Of a stretch of DNA of 64,000 bases, positions 1-8,847 are shown piece after piece. The stretch is from Planctomycetota bacterium (GTDB lineage: Bacteria; Planctomycetota; UBA1135; GCA-002686595), in the NCBI GenBank assembly GCA_016795245.1, contig JAEUIA010000064.1, forward strand, positions 1 through 64,000. Direction: 5' to 3'. Position numbers and translations under genes: made by a program. Below the pieces are notes generated by a model that did not search any database, was not told the DNA's origin, and was given only the letters and a program-made list of their open reading frames with translations. The number at the start of each line of letters is the position of its first letter. Position 1 is the stretch's first letter.

Positions 1-1
1 C

Positions 2-871
2 GGGCACCGCACCGTGAACCACGAGATCCTGAACGTGAAGTCCATGCTGACCTGGGCCGTCCAAGCGGGGCTGATCCACCAGAACCCGATCGAGTCGCTC
101 AAGTCGCTCCCGGTCGCCAAGCACCACATCAAGCGCCGCCGCCGCGCGTTGACCGAAGAGGAGATCGGCCGCTTCCTTGCCGCAGCCGCCGAGGACGACC
201 GCGAACAAGCCGACCACGTTGCCGCGATCAAGTGCATCGAGGCCGGGGCACGGAACGCCGAGTGGCGCGCGCGCGAACGTACGCCCCGCATCCCGCAGCT
301 CCCGTTCTGGCGCGGTTTCCTCGAAACGGGGGCGCGCTACGGCGAGCTGTCGCGCACGGCCTGGGGCGACTTCAGTCGCGAGCGCCGGTCGATCACGCTG
401 CGCGGCGAGAACACGAAGAACGGCAAGTCGCGTGTGATCCCGATCACCGACGAATTCGCGGCCGTGCTGGTCGGGCTGCACCGGTTCCAGACCAAGGCGC
501 TCGGTCGCAAGGTCGGGCGCGGCGATCGGATCTTCCTGACGCCCGAGGGCTGCAACATGCAGCCGATCTCGAAGGCGGCGCTGTGCGTCTTCTGGCGCAT
601 CCTGGAACTCGCCGAGATCCCTCGCGTGGACGCGCAGGGCGACCACATGGACATCCACGGTCTGCGCCACTCGTTCGCATCACGTCTCGCGCGCGCGGGC
701 GTGGGCCTGTTGCACGCGCAACGCCTGCTCGGCCACAGCGACCCCAAGCTGACGGCAATGATCTACACGCACTTCGAGTGCGAGGACCTGCGCGCGGCGA
801 TCGACAAGGTGCCGCCGATGGGTGGGGCTGCGGTCATCCGAGATACACGAGCAGGGGCACGGACTGCCTAG
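2..871 (+). CDS. Tyrosine recombinase/phage integrase (5' end outside window)
   Basis: This is the catalytic part of a tyrosine-type site-specific recombinase, which cuts and rejoins DNA at attachment sites. The frame is open to the window edge, so the GTG at 14 is probably not the true start and the N-terminal arm-binding domain is largely missing. Numbering from that GTG, the catalytic set is visible: Arg108 in TGARYGEL, a lysine in TKNGKSR (about 135-138), His215 and Arg218 in HGLRHS, His241 in LLGHSD and the nucleophile Tyr251 in MIYTH. About 40 residues of charged insert (roughly 60-100) separate the LTEEEIGRFL helix from the Arg box, longer than in typical phage integrases. The nearby tRNA fragment at 5385-5431 is its likely attachment site. 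Confidence 0.9.
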   Translation, partial: GHRTVNHEILNVKSMLTWAVQAGLIHQNPIESLKSLPVAKHHIKRRRRALTEEEIGRFLAAAAEDDREQADHVAAIKCIEAGARNAEWRARERTPRIPQLPFWRGFLETGARYGELSRTAWGDFSRERRSITLRGENTKNGKSRVIPITDEFAAVLVGLHRFQTKALGRKVGRGDRIFLTPEGCNMQPISKAALCVFWRILELAEIPRVDAQGDHMDIHGLRHSFASRLARAGVGLLHAQRLLGHSDPKLTAMIYTHFECEDLRAAIDKVPPMGGAAVIRDTRAGARTA

Positions 872-942
872 TCAGGGTGTCCAGTTTCGGGCCCCAGAAG
901 GGAAGTCTACGGAACCGGCGGGACTTGTTGGGGCTCGCTCAT

Positions 943-3900
943 CTACTTATGCCGCCCCTCACGTACCGACGGATAACGCCTCTCTGTCTCCATCCAGAGC
1001 CGAACATCAGCCTCTTCCTGAATTGCAGCAATCTCGCGATCGAGCGTCGCGAGTCTTCCTGCCCACTCATCCCGGTTAAGGTTCCCTAGTCCATCACGCC
1101 ATCTTGAGACTTCGAACTCAAGACGGTGCTGAAGGTCTAGATGCTCTGCTTTTTTGTCATCAGGCGACTCCATGACGGCCTTGAGCTGTTGGTTCAAAGC
1201 CTCATCGAATTGGCCGAGGCGGAACAGGCTAAGCGCCAGGACACTACGGTAGGGCGCGAGTATTCCCGCATCGAGCGAGCTCTCCCAAAAGCGGACAAGC
1301 GTTGCCTCATCCATGGCATCAGCAGGCGACGGAATGCCGGACGTCGGTCTCTCCACCGCCTGATCGAGGCAGATCGCCTTGTTGACAAGGGAGAATGCAA
1401 GCACTGCGTCACCGGGGCTAGAATCAAGAGCTACAAGGTTCCTCGCGGCTTTGAGCAGATCATCAGATGTCGCTGATTCTAGGGTCCTGTGTTTCTTGCC
1501 ACAAACCTGGCATGTCTGTGCGACAGATACCAAGTCCGCAATGCGGGATCTGCCGACATCCTCATTTCGATTCCAAGGTTCGAGCCCCAATAGAGTCGCG
1601 ACCCACAACCTGTCTGCCCTTAGTGCATCCAATGAATCGACACGATTGCGCACGGCACTACAGCGCAATGACAACAACTGAAGGGATGCGTGTCGCACAG
1701 CAGGACTGAGTGACGAGTCCTCTCGTAATCGCCTGTCAGCGTCAACCCAATCTGTAGCCGAATTCAGCACCAGAGCGAGGGTTTCCTGGCCTACTCGTTT
1801 TGTGGCATCAGCCTGCTGTCTTCCTGCAAACCGAACGGCGTAAGGAACGCTATCCCACACACGCGCGCTGCAGTCTGTGGATGCCGTGAGGATCCGCGTT
1901 CCATCTCGACTAAATCGCGCGCTGTTAACGCATTGGCTGTGTCCTTCTAGCTTCATCAGCTGCGCACCGCTAGCAGACTCCCAGATGCGTGCGGTCTCGT
2001 CGTTGGATGCCGTTACAATTCGCTCCCCGTCCGGACTAAAGGTCGCGAAGGTGACGTAGTCCGTGTGTCCTTCCAGTGTCGCGAGCGGCATCATACTGGA
2101 AGCGTTCCATACACGAGCAGTGTTGTCCTTCGAGGTGGTAACTACCCGCGCTCCGTCGTCGCTGAAGCTAGCCCACGTAACTCCATCAGTATGGCCCTTC
2201 AATGTGCCGACCGGGACTCCACTCGTGGCATTCCACAGACGGGCGGTTTGATCGGTCGAAGCACTTAGAACTAGCAGACCGTCGCCGCTAAAGCAGGCAC
2301 TGTTTACTCCTCCAACGTGCCCCCGGAGATCAAGGAGCTGAGATCCGCTCTCCGTATCCCATATGCGGACAGACTTGTCCATAGACGCAGTGACGACCCG
2401 ATCGCCGGTGGGGCTGAAACCTGCGCTCGAAACACTTTCTGAGTGACCGTTGAGTGTGAGTAGTTGCTTGCCGCTCGTCGAATGCCAAACGATTGCTGTG
2501 CCGTCATCGGATGCGGAAACAACCAGTCTCCCATCACGACTGAACTCCACACTATTGACGCGATCGGTGTGCCCTTTCAGATCGCCGACCTGCGTGCCAC
2601 GCGCGGCATCCCACAGGTGTATGATGTTCTCGGATGCCGTAGCAATCCACTCGCCGTCATTGCTGAACACGGCATCCTTAAGTGCGCGCTTGTCTTCAAG
2701 TCTGACACTGGCCAACCCGCACTCCAGGTCCCAGACTCGTATTGTCCCATCTACAGCGTGCGTCAAGATTCGGGCCCCATCCGGTGTAAAGACGGCCTTG
2801 TCAATCCATTTGTCGTGCCCCGCCAGTACTGCAATCAGATCTCCACTATGGGCATCTTCTACATACATCAGGCCGTTGCGGCATAGCGTTGCTACTTTGG
2901 TTCCGTCGCCGCTGAAGCGCGCATAAACAATCGCGCTCAAGTGATCCTTCAGGGCAACTACCATGTTGCCAGTCCGCGCCTCAAATACCGCAACGCGACG
3001 ACCTGAGGCCGTTGCAACTAAGCTTCCGTCGGGGCTGATCACGGCAAAGTCCACTCGCCTCGTAGGCGCAATGTCAGCAATTCGGCACCCGGTGGCTGTC
3101 TCCCACACCTGGCATCCAGCATCGTTTACCGTAACCACACTCTCTCCCGTTGAGCTAAAGCTTGTCAGCGATCCGGTCCTAGGCCAAGTCCCATCGAGCT
3201 GTTGTGGACCGCCAGCCATGGCCACTCCCGTGATTGTGCCTGCATTGGGATCAAGGAACCAGCGGGCCGTAGGGTCGATGTTGGTATCTCCCACATAGCC
3301 AAGTGACTGGAACGTGCGGAGCTCTCGTCCAGTCTGACGTTCAAGCACAGTGAAGGAATCCAAGTTGCCAGAGAGGATGATTCGCGAGTCGTCCGAGTTG
3401 TAGGTTGCGCTCCCTGAGTATCCGATCGCGGCAAGCTCTCGGATCTTGCGTGCTGTGGATACATCCCATTCTTCAGTGTCGCCAGCAACAGAGTCTTTTG
3501 GAACAGCCAACAAATATTCACCGCGCGTGCTCAGCGATGCACTGCCAATTGAGTCGGCGAGCAGTCCTAACACTGCTATCTCTTCGTCCGTATGGGCATT
3601 GATTACGTGCATGAGTCCATCGGCGCGCGGCGTCAGGACTCGTTGTCCATCGTCGCTAATCGAGGAAGGCTCGCCACGCCAAACGCGAAGACTCGTGTCA
3701 GACTCGGCGTTGAGATAACCCCATTCCCACCTACGCATACTTGCGGGTGCTAGGCTAAGGAGCCTGTTGACGGCCTTCATGTCGCCTGTTCGTAATTCCC
3801 CGGAAGCGGCGACCATCGTAGTTGCGTAGCCATTCAGGGTTGCAAGTCGCGCGTTCTCCGTCGCCAGTTGCTCGCTGTGTTCGGCTCGTCGGGTCTCGGT

Positions 3901-5121
3901 CAGCAAGTCGCTGGCCCGCCGTTGAGCTAGTGCTGTGGCCTGCTCCGCTTCATGCTTCTGAACTCCAAACGCAATCGCCCCGCTCACTGCTATGATCAGG
4001 GTTGCTGCAATGGATCCCGATAACGCCCTGTTTCGGAGTACCCACTTCCGTGTTTCGGCCCACGTCCCCGTCTCGTACGCGCCCACCACCCGATGCTCAA
4101 GGAACGCGCGCAAGTCCTCAGCCAACAGGAGCGTGTCCGCGTATCTCTGTGAAGGCTCACGTGCCATTGCCTTCTCAACGATCGCCACAAGTTCGACGGG
4201 CACATCCTTCCGCAGGCTCGTGAGAGCAGCCGGTGGGCCGTGCACAACGAGTCCCAGGACGGTGTGATTCGTGAGCCGAGTGCCCGGCTGTGTGTAGGGG
4301 GCACGCCGGGCAAGTAAGTGGTAGAGCATCGCCCCGATCGAATACACATCCGAGCGCGGGCCAAGCCTCTCGATCTCGCCGCGCGCCTGCTCGGGCGGCA
4401 TGTAGGCGGGCGTGCCCACAATGTCGCCGTCCATTGTCACGATGGGTGAGTCGGGGGTCTCCTCGCGTGCATCGCGCCGATCGGTCTTGACCGATTTGGC
4501 TGAGCTTGTGGACTCGGGCCTTATCCGGATGTCGTGATTGTCCTTCCGCCCGAGTACCCGTGACAGGCCCCAGTCCATCACGTAGACCTCGCCGAAGCTG
4601 CCGACCATCACGTTGGCCGGTTTGAGATCTCGGTGAATCACACCTTTGTCGTGAGCGTAGGCCAACGCTTCGCACGCCTTCAAGATCAGGCCGAGCGCGC
4701 GCGTCTCATTCCAGTCCTCCTTGCCCTCAAAGACGAGGTCGAAGATCTGCTTCAAGTCGCGGCCCTTCACAAGCTTCATCGTGAAGTACACGCGACCTTC
4801 GGAGTCGAGGCCGAGTTCGTGCACGGGCACGATGCCAGGGTGATCGAGTTGGCCGGTGACCTGAGCCTCTTCGAGGAAGCGCGCGAGCTGCTTGCTGTCG
4901 ATAGACGGGGTCGAGCCCGAACAGGAGTCGTCGCCCTTGCCCAGCACGACCTTCATCGCGAGGTGGCGACGGAGGTCTTCGTCCCAGATCTTGATGATCG
5001 AGCCCATGCCACCGCGCGCGACCTCGCCTTCGAGCTTGTAGCGGGACGCGGAGCCGGGGCGCTGGGAGAGACGGCGAAGAAGATCGTCAGGCGGGGGATC
5101 GGGGAGCGGATCGTTGGCCAT
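943..5121 (-). CDS. Membrane Ser/Thr protein kinase with WD40 repeats
   Basis: The protein has 1392 residues. The N-terminal third is a Hanks-type kinase: glycine loop GEVARGGMG (33-40), ATP-site Lys57, catalytic loop HRDLKPAN (163-170, Asp165), DWG instead of DFG (183-185), and GTPAYMPPEQ (236-245). One membrane segment lies at about 367-387, followed by an Ala/Glu-rich helical linker. From about residue 470 to 1150 there are many WD40 repeats with GHTDxVxSAxFSxDG and ARVWD signatures, then a helical tail. This is the usual planctomycete layout of a cytoplasmic kinase joined to a WD40 propeller. The WD40-coding DNA is less GC-rich than the kinase-coding DNA, with the break near the membrane segment. 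Substrates cannot be inferred. It is the only complete gene in the element part seen here. Confidence 0.93.
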   Translation of the reverse strand: MANDPLPDPPPDDLLRRLSQRPGSASRYKLEGEVARGGMGSIIKIWDEDLRRHLAMKVVLGKGDDSCSGSTPSIDSKQLARFLEEAQVTGQLDHPGIVPVHELGLDSEGRVYFTMKLVKGRDLKQIFDLVFEGKEDWNETRALGLILKACEALAYAHDKGVIHRDLKPANVMVGSFGEVYVMDWGLSRVLGRKDNHDIRIRPESTSSAKSVKTDRRDAREETPDSPIVTMDGDIVGTPAYMPPEQARGEIERLGPRSDVYSIGAMLYHLLARRAPYTQPGTRLTNHTVLGLVVHGPPAALTSLRKDVPVELVAIVEKAMAREPSQRYADTLLLAEDLRAFLEHRVVGAYETGTWAETRKWVLRNRALSGSIAATLIIAVSGAIAFGVQKHEAEQATALAQRRASDLLTETRRAEHSEQLATENARLATLNGYATTMVAASGELRTGDMKAVNRLLSLAPASMRRWEWGYLNAESDTSLRVWRGEPSSISDDGQRVLTPRADGLMHVINAHTDEEIAVLGLLADSIGSASLSTRGEYLLAVPKDSVAGDTEEWDVSTARKIRELAAIGYSGSATYNSDDSRIILSGNLDSFTVLERQTGRELRTFQSLGYVGDTNIDPTARWFLDPNAGTITGVAMAGGPQQLDGTWPRTGSLTSFSSTGESVVTVNDAGCQVWETATGCRIADIAPTRRVDFAVISPDGSLVATASGRRVAVFEARTGNMVVALKDHLSAIVYARFSGDGTKVATLCRNGLMYVEDAHSGDLIAVLAGHDKWIDKAVFTPDGARILTHAVDGTIRVWDLECGLASVRLEDKRALKDAVFSNDGEWIATASENIIHLWDAARGTQVGDLKGHTDRVNSVEFSRDGRLVVSASDDGTAIVWHSTSGKQLLTLNGHSESVSSAGFSPTGDRVVTASMDKSVRIWDTESGSQLLDLRGHVGGVNSACFSGDGLLVLSASTDQTARLWNATSGVPVGTLKGHTDGVTWASFSDDGARVVTTSKDNTARVWNASSMMPLATLEGHTDYVTFATFSPDGERIVTASNDETARIWESASGAQLMKLEGHSQCVNSARFSRDGTRILTASTDCSARVWDSVPYAVRFAGRQQADATKRVGQETLALVLNSATDWVDADRRLREDSSLSPAVRHASLQLLSLRCSAVRNRVDSLDALRADRLWVATLLGLEPWNRNEDVGRSRIADLVSVAQTCQVCGKKHRTLESATSDDLLKAARNLVALDSSPGDAVLAFSLVNKAICLDQAVERPTSGIPSPADAMDEATLVRFWESSLDAGILAPYRSVLALSLFRLGQFDEALNQQLKAVMESPDDKKAEHLDLQHRLEFEVSRWRDGLGNLNRDEWAGRLATLDREIAAIQEEADVRLWMETERRYPSVREGRHK

Positions 5122-5253
5122 TTCCAGATGCTACCGACGCGGCCAAACTCCCGCTCGGTGCCAGGGTCCGGCCGCAAACGCGTGGCCCTGGAGCAACGTG
5201 ATTGCGGCTTCCTAGTGTCGAACGGGCTGTGCCACTCTGGTGCCACGATCCCG

Positions 5254-5353
5254 TTCCGCTGTACGTCGTCCGCTTCCGCTCTTTTCCGCCGCGATTACGC
5301 CACAACTCGCGCCCGTTTCCGCTCTTGGCCGCTAATTGCCGCTCTTTTCCGCT
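5254..5353 (+). repeat. Iterated TTCCGCT repeats beside the tRNA fragment
   Basis: Exact TTCCGCT copies lie at 5254, 5274, 5317 and 5347, with variants between them. The 14-mer CCGCTCTTTTCCGC occurs twice, at 5276-5289 and 5339-5352, 63 bp apart. Short direct repeats next to an attachment core often are arm-type integrase or excisionase sites; here that is inference. The whole gap 5122-5646 holds no convincing gene apart from these repeats and the tRNA fragment. Confidence 0.55.
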
Positions 5354-5384
5354 GTTTACCACCTGCGATCAAATCGCCCATCAC

Positions 5385-5431
5385 GTTTCCTAAACCGCAG
5401 GCCGTGGGTTCAAATCCCGCCGGGCGCACCA
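5385..5431 (+). tRNA. 3' half of tRNA-Arg(CCU), displaced by integration (attachment-site remnant)
   Basis: Readable parts are an anticodon loop with CCT at 5389-5391, the 3' anticodon stem (5394-5398), a five-base variable loop, a T arm of stem 5404-5408/5416-5420 around loop TTCAAAT, the 3' acceptor strand CGGGCGC (5421-5427), discriminator A and encoded CCA (5429-5431). The matching 5' acceptor GCGCCCG and the D arm are absent upstream, and complementarity to the anticodon stem stops two bases into the 5' side. So this is not a functional tRNA but a remnant whose tRNA-like sequence starts around the anticodon loop, a common crossover region for tyrosine integrases. Confidence 0.72.
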
Positions 5432-5646
5432 CGCCCCTGAAGCCCTCCGGAGAGTGCGTGCGCACCTGAGCATGCGTGCGTTGAACAAGTCCTTCGCGCC
5501 ACGAAATATTCGGGCACCTTCTTCGCACCTGCGCCGACAGGCGCACCGGTGGCCGGTCTCCGCCTCCTTGCGCCGGGCCTGGGGAGGCTCCCTCCGCAGG
5601 CGTGGATTCCAAACCGATTGGCCCACCGCGGCCAGGAAGTCAACGA

Positions 5647-6054
5647 ATGACGAGAATCTCGGGCTTCACCGACACGGGACAAGACCGCTTCGTCGACATC
5701 GACGAGGCGGAAGGCGGCTGGCGCATCGACATCCGAACCCCTTCAGGCAGCGGGACGCATGTCGTCGTCGAAGATGAGACCCTGAGCGCGTGCCTCGCCG
5801 GGAACGGCGACCGCGTCGAAGGGATCGGAAGGTCCTCTGCGAAGACCCTCCGGATCACCAGGGGCGAGCACCCTCGCCCCACAGACGTGTACCTGTGGAT
5901 CCAGGGCACGAGCGGCAACGGGTGGAGCATCTTCGTTCCGCCCGCGGAGCTGCTGGCTGCTGTCAGCCGAGGCGGCACCGTGGCGGGCGCCCGGCGGGGT
6001 GGGCGTGGGATGTGGGCGGCCGAGAACCGCGGCTTCGCCGGAGGGTTGAACTGA
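5647..6054 (+). CDS. Hypothetical protein
   Basis: This 135-residue protein is not recognised. The ATG at 5647 is chosen because AGGAAG at 5634-5639 sits seven bases upstream; an in-frame ATG at 5602 has no such site. The sequence begins MTRISGFTDTGQDRFVDI and is a mixed, mostly polar protein without signal peptide or membrane segment. Its C-terminus is Gly/Arg-rich (GARRGGRGMW). It is the first chromosomal gene to the right of the presumed element end and is followed by a strong hairpin. Confidence 0.6.
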   Translation: MTRISGFTDTGQDRFVDIDEAEGGWRIDIRTPSGSGTHVVVEDETLSACLAGNGDRVEGIGRSSAKTLRITRGEHPRPTDVYLWIQGTSGNGWSIFVPPAELLAAVSRGGTVAGARRGGRGMWAAENRGFAGGLN

Positions 6055-6088
6055 AAGCGTCGACGATCCTCGCCCGGATCGTTGCTTG

Positions 6089-6125
6089 CGCAGGCCCTCA
6101 CCCCGTGGGGGCCTGCGGGCTTTCC
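6089..6125 (+). terminator. Hairpin terminator between convergent genes
   Basis: A 9-bp stem (CGCAGGCCC 6089-6097 with GGGCCTGCG 6109-6117) and an 11-base loop are followed by GGCTTT. It lies between the ends of the convergent genes at 6054 and 6177 and could serve the plus-strand gene. The T run is short. Confidence 0.55.
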
Positions 6126-6176
6126 GGCCGGCACGCGATCGCGTCCGTCAGTGGGCCGGGTTGAGCGTCGCCGCGC

Positions 6177-6650
6177 TCAGCGCGTGCGTTTGACCACATT
6201 CTTCTTCGTGGTTGTCTTGCTGGTAGCCTTCTTCGCGGTCTTGCCGCTGACCGCCCTCTTCTTGTTCGCCTTCTTCCTCCCCGGCGCCGGCATCGTGTCG
6301 TACTTCGCCGCCTGGCACAGCAAGGCCGCGAACGCGTGCTCGTCGATGTCGGCCGGCGTGTGCACTTTGACATGGCGCACGTACCCGCCGTTTCCTTGCA
6401 GGAGCTTCTTGGGATCCGCGAGCGACGAGCCGCGGATGAAGCCGAATTGCACGTGATCCTTGTCCGCGTAGACGTAGGCCGCCGGCACCTTGCCGTTCAG
6501 CCAGCAGCCGTTGCTCCACTTCACCGACTCGACGAGCTCGGGCGAGGTGCGCTTCACGAAAGCGCGCAGGGCGCGAATGAGCTTCTGATTCCGCGGCGAC
6601 TGGTCGGCGAGGTAGAGGTCGAACGTGGCGTAGGCCTTCATCTTCGGCAT
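6177..6650 (-). CDS. DUF1801 family protein with Lys-rich tail
   Basis: This 157-residue protein has a DUF1801-type core (about residues 5-120): the YLADQSPRNQKLIRALRAFV helix and the VKWSNGCWLNGK and AAYVYADKDHVQFGFI strands match this small frataxin-like fold. The function of the family is poorly defined. The last ~35 residues are a Lys/Ala/Thr-rich tail (KKANKKRAVSGKTAKKATSK) like those of nucleic-acid-binding proteins, so DNA association is possible but inferred. No operon partner is visible. Confidence 0.8.
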   Translation of the reverse strand: MPKMKAYATFDLYLADQSPRNQKLIRALRAFVKRTSPELVESVKWSNGCWLNGKVPAAYVYADKDHVQFGFIRGSSLADPKKLLQGNGGYVRHVKVHTPADIDEHAFAALLCQAAKYDTMPAPGRKKANKKRAVSGKTAKKATSKTTTKKNVVKRTR

Positions 6651-7112
6651 GGGATGGTCCTGCAGGGTCCGATCGGGAGCGCCGGCGGCGTCAGGCTAAC
6701 TTGGATCTCTCACCGCGGCTTCGCAAGCGTCTCGGAAAGCTCGCACGCAACTCTGCGCCGGACGATGGCGCGCGAGCGACGCGTCACGGCGCTCGATGCG
6801 AGACGTGGTGAGAGATTCGGCCGGACGGAAAAGCGACGGCGCGCCGGGGCTGATGAGCTTGGAACTCCGTTGGGGATTCGGAGAGGGGAAGTCGACCTCG
6901 TCCGGCGGCTCTCCGCTTGCGAGATGTGCGAATTGCTCGACCTCGTCCGGCGGCTCTCCGTCTGCGAGATGTGCGAATGGCTCGCACCACACAGGTCCGT
7001 GAGCGCGACGCAGGGCAGAAAGGACATCGTGGAGTGGGTTCTCGCAAGGCCGAGCACCCTTCGGCGTCCGGGGTACTCGACACCCAACGCGACGCGGGTC
7101 AAACTCCACTGC
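6651..7112. other. Intergenic stretch with a 45-bp tandem repeat
   Basis: The open frame that runs through this stretch into the SEC-C gene has low-complexity Arg-rich sequence and no good start, so it is treated as noncoding. The only structure seen is the tandem repeat at 6892-6981. Confidence 0.5.
6892..6981 (+). repeat. Two tandem copies of a 45-bp unit
   Basis: Unit one (6892-6936) and unit two (6937-6981) both start TCGACCTCGTCCGGCGGCTC and differ at only a few positions. The duplication lies upstream of the SEC-C gene. Function unknown. Confidence 0.8.
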
Positions 7113-8513
7113 ATGAGTCAGGCCGGGCGAAACGATGCCTGCCCCTGCGGCAGCGGGAAGAAGTTCAAGCGCTGCTGCGGCGCTGTCGTCGCGGCGCCGA
7201 GTCACTTCATGTCCCAGGCCGACCAGCAGGCCCTCACGCGCAAGCTCGTCGCGTTTCTCGAAGCCGAAGGCGGCGCGGAGTACTTCGAGGCGGCCTCGCA
7301 GGTGCTGTTCGGTGGTCTGCTCGAGGAGCGACCGTCGGCCGTCGCCTCGAATGTCCTTCGACACGAGAACACGCAAGTCAACGTGACGGCGTTCGTGCTC
7401 TTCGATGCCTATTGGCACGACGAGGAGACCATCGTGCAGCGCTACATCGCGCGCCACCGTGCGCGCCTTTCGGCCGCGGAGCTGCGCTATCTGGAGGCTG
7501 TCAGCGACACGTACGTCGGACTGTACGAGATCACGGAGGTGGTGCTCGACGAGGGCGTGCGGTTGCTCGATCTGCTCAGCGGCGAGACGATCTGGGTGCG
7601 CGAGCGGAAGGCGACGCATTCCTGCGCGCGCTGGGATCTGCTGGCGGCGCGCTTGCTGCGGGAGCCGAGCGGCGACGCGATCTTTCAGGCGGACTTGTAT
7701 GCCTTCCCGCAGCACACGAAACAGAATCTCGTCGAGAACCTGAGGTCATTCTTGAAGCTCTCGGGCAAGCGTCGCTTCGATGCCGAGGCCATGCTTCCGG
7801 ACCTGAAGCTGGTTGCACCGCTGTTCTTCGGCGCGTGGTGGCATCTCGTGGTCTCTCCTCCGCTGCCGACGCTGACGAATTTCGACGGGCACGTGATCGC
7901 CATGACGACCACGTCCTACGATGTGACCGACGTGCAGGCCGTCGAGCAGGGACTGAACGCGATGTCCGAGTTCGAGGCGGATGGGGACTCGAGCTGGACC
8001 TGGCTGCGGAAGATCGACGGTCAACGGCGCGTCGTGGCACACGTCGACTTGCAGGGCGCGCGGTTGACGTTGGAGACGAACTCGGCCGAGCGGGCGAAGA
8101 CGGCGAAGGCCCTGCTCGAAGGGCGGCTTGGCGCGCACTTGCGCTACCGATCGGATTCCGTCGCCGATGCGCGCGCTCAAGTGCAGCGGATGCGCAACGA
8201 GGGCCTTTCGCCCGCGCCGCAGCCGGACCCGCTATCGGCGCACGAACAGGATCGCGTGCGGCATGAGTACCTGGAACAGCACTACCGCGCGTGGGTCGAT
8301 CAGCCCGTGCCGGCGCTCTCGCACCGGACGCCGCGTCACGCTGCGAAGCTGAAGACGCAACGTCACAAGGTCGTCGACTTGATCAAGGGCATGGAGAATT
8401 CCGAAGCGCATGCCGCTCAGCGGGGAGAGAAGCCGTACGACTTCTCGTGGTTGTGGACGGAACTCGGCCTCGAGCCGCCGGGCCGTGCGGACGAGCGCAC
8501 ATCCGAGAGCTGA
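7113..8513 (+). CDS. SEC-C motif protein
   Basis: The protein has 466 residues. The ATG at 7113 is chosen because it puts the zinc-binding SEC-C motif right at the N-terminus (CPCGSGKKFKRCC, Cys10, Cys12, Cys21, Cys22), as in many SEC-C proteins; the frame upstream is open but low-complexity. The SEC-C fold binds zinc and, in SecA, contacts SecB and ribosomes. The remaining ~440 residues are a soluble alpha/beta region without membrane segments that I cannot assign. The C-terminal part contains DFSWLWTELGL. It stands alone, with no evident operon. Confidence 0.82.
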   Translation: MSQAGRNDACPCGSGKKFKRCCGAVVAAPSHFMSQADQQALTRKLVAFLEAEGGAEYFEAASQVLFGGLLEERPSAVASNVLRHENTQVNVTAFVLFDAYWHDEETIVQRYIARHRARLSAAELRYLEAVSDTYVGLYEITEVVLDEGVRLLDLLSGETIWVRERKATHSCARWDLLAARLLREPSGDAIFQADLYAFPQHTKQNLVENLRSFLKLSGKRRFDAEAMLPDLKLVAPLFFGAWWHLVVSPPLPTLTNFDGHVIAMTTTSYDVTDVQAVEQGLNAMSEFEADGDSSWTWLRKIDGQRRVVAHVDLQGARLTLETNSAERAKTAKALLEGRLGAHLRYRSDSVADARAQVQRMRNEGLSPAPQPDPLSAHEQDRVRHEYLEQHYRAWVDQPVPALSHRTPRHAAKLKTQRHKVVDLIKGMENSEAHAAQRGEKPYDFSWLWTELGLEPPGRADERTSES

Positions 8514-8847
8514 TCCTGCCCAGGCCGGGTTTTCTCCTGTATCCCGTCGGTTCGCCGTCCGCGCACCTTCCATCGAACGCCGGACGGGTGCGCGGATCGT
8601 CCATCGCCCGACGGATCTGGAATCCGGGTGGTGGGGCGGATCGCAGCAATCCGAGTGCGCCTCAGCGATCAGCGTCCGGCATGGGACGCGCGGGATGCTC
8701 ACGCTGAACGAGCTTCGGGCGACGCGGTTCATGACCGTGTCGGGCTGGCCCCTGCGCGAGCGCGCATCTAAACTGGCGCCTGACACACCCGGCCGTTGCA
8801 CTCGACGCACTCAGCCGAATCCGCGTCGCCGCACAGGACATCCGAAC
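8514..8847. other. Intergenic region, nothing recognised
   Basis: No ORF with a plausible start and no strong hairpin was seen. It presumably carries the promoter of the VOC gene at 8848. Confidence 0.4.

Larger units (their letters stand above)
1..5431. mobile_element. Right-hand part of an integrative element bounded by a tRNA-Arg fragment
   Basis: Three things point to an integrated element that enters from the left edge and ends near 5431: a tyrosine recombinase at the window start, a large kinase gene whose WD40 part is visibly less GC-rich than the chromosome to the right, and a displaced 3' half of a tRNA gene at 5385-5431 preceded by iterated short repeats. When an element inserts into the 3' part of a plus-strand tRNA gene, the intact tRNA is rebuilt at the left end and the displaced 3' fragment stays at the right end, which fits this layout. 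The left end and any intact tRNA would lie outside the window, so the element's size is unknown. Confidence 0.6.

Noticed and set aside
5310..5431. Complete tRNA gene ending at 5431
   Set aside because: No 5' acceptor strand GCGCCCG, no D arm and no full anticodon stem are present upstream; only the 3' half exists.
6336..7112. 259-codon N-terminal extension of the SEC-C protein
   Set aside because: It overlaps the convergent DUF1801 gene, includes the 45-bp tandem repeat and reads as Arg-rich filler; the zinc motif fits an N-terminus at 7113.
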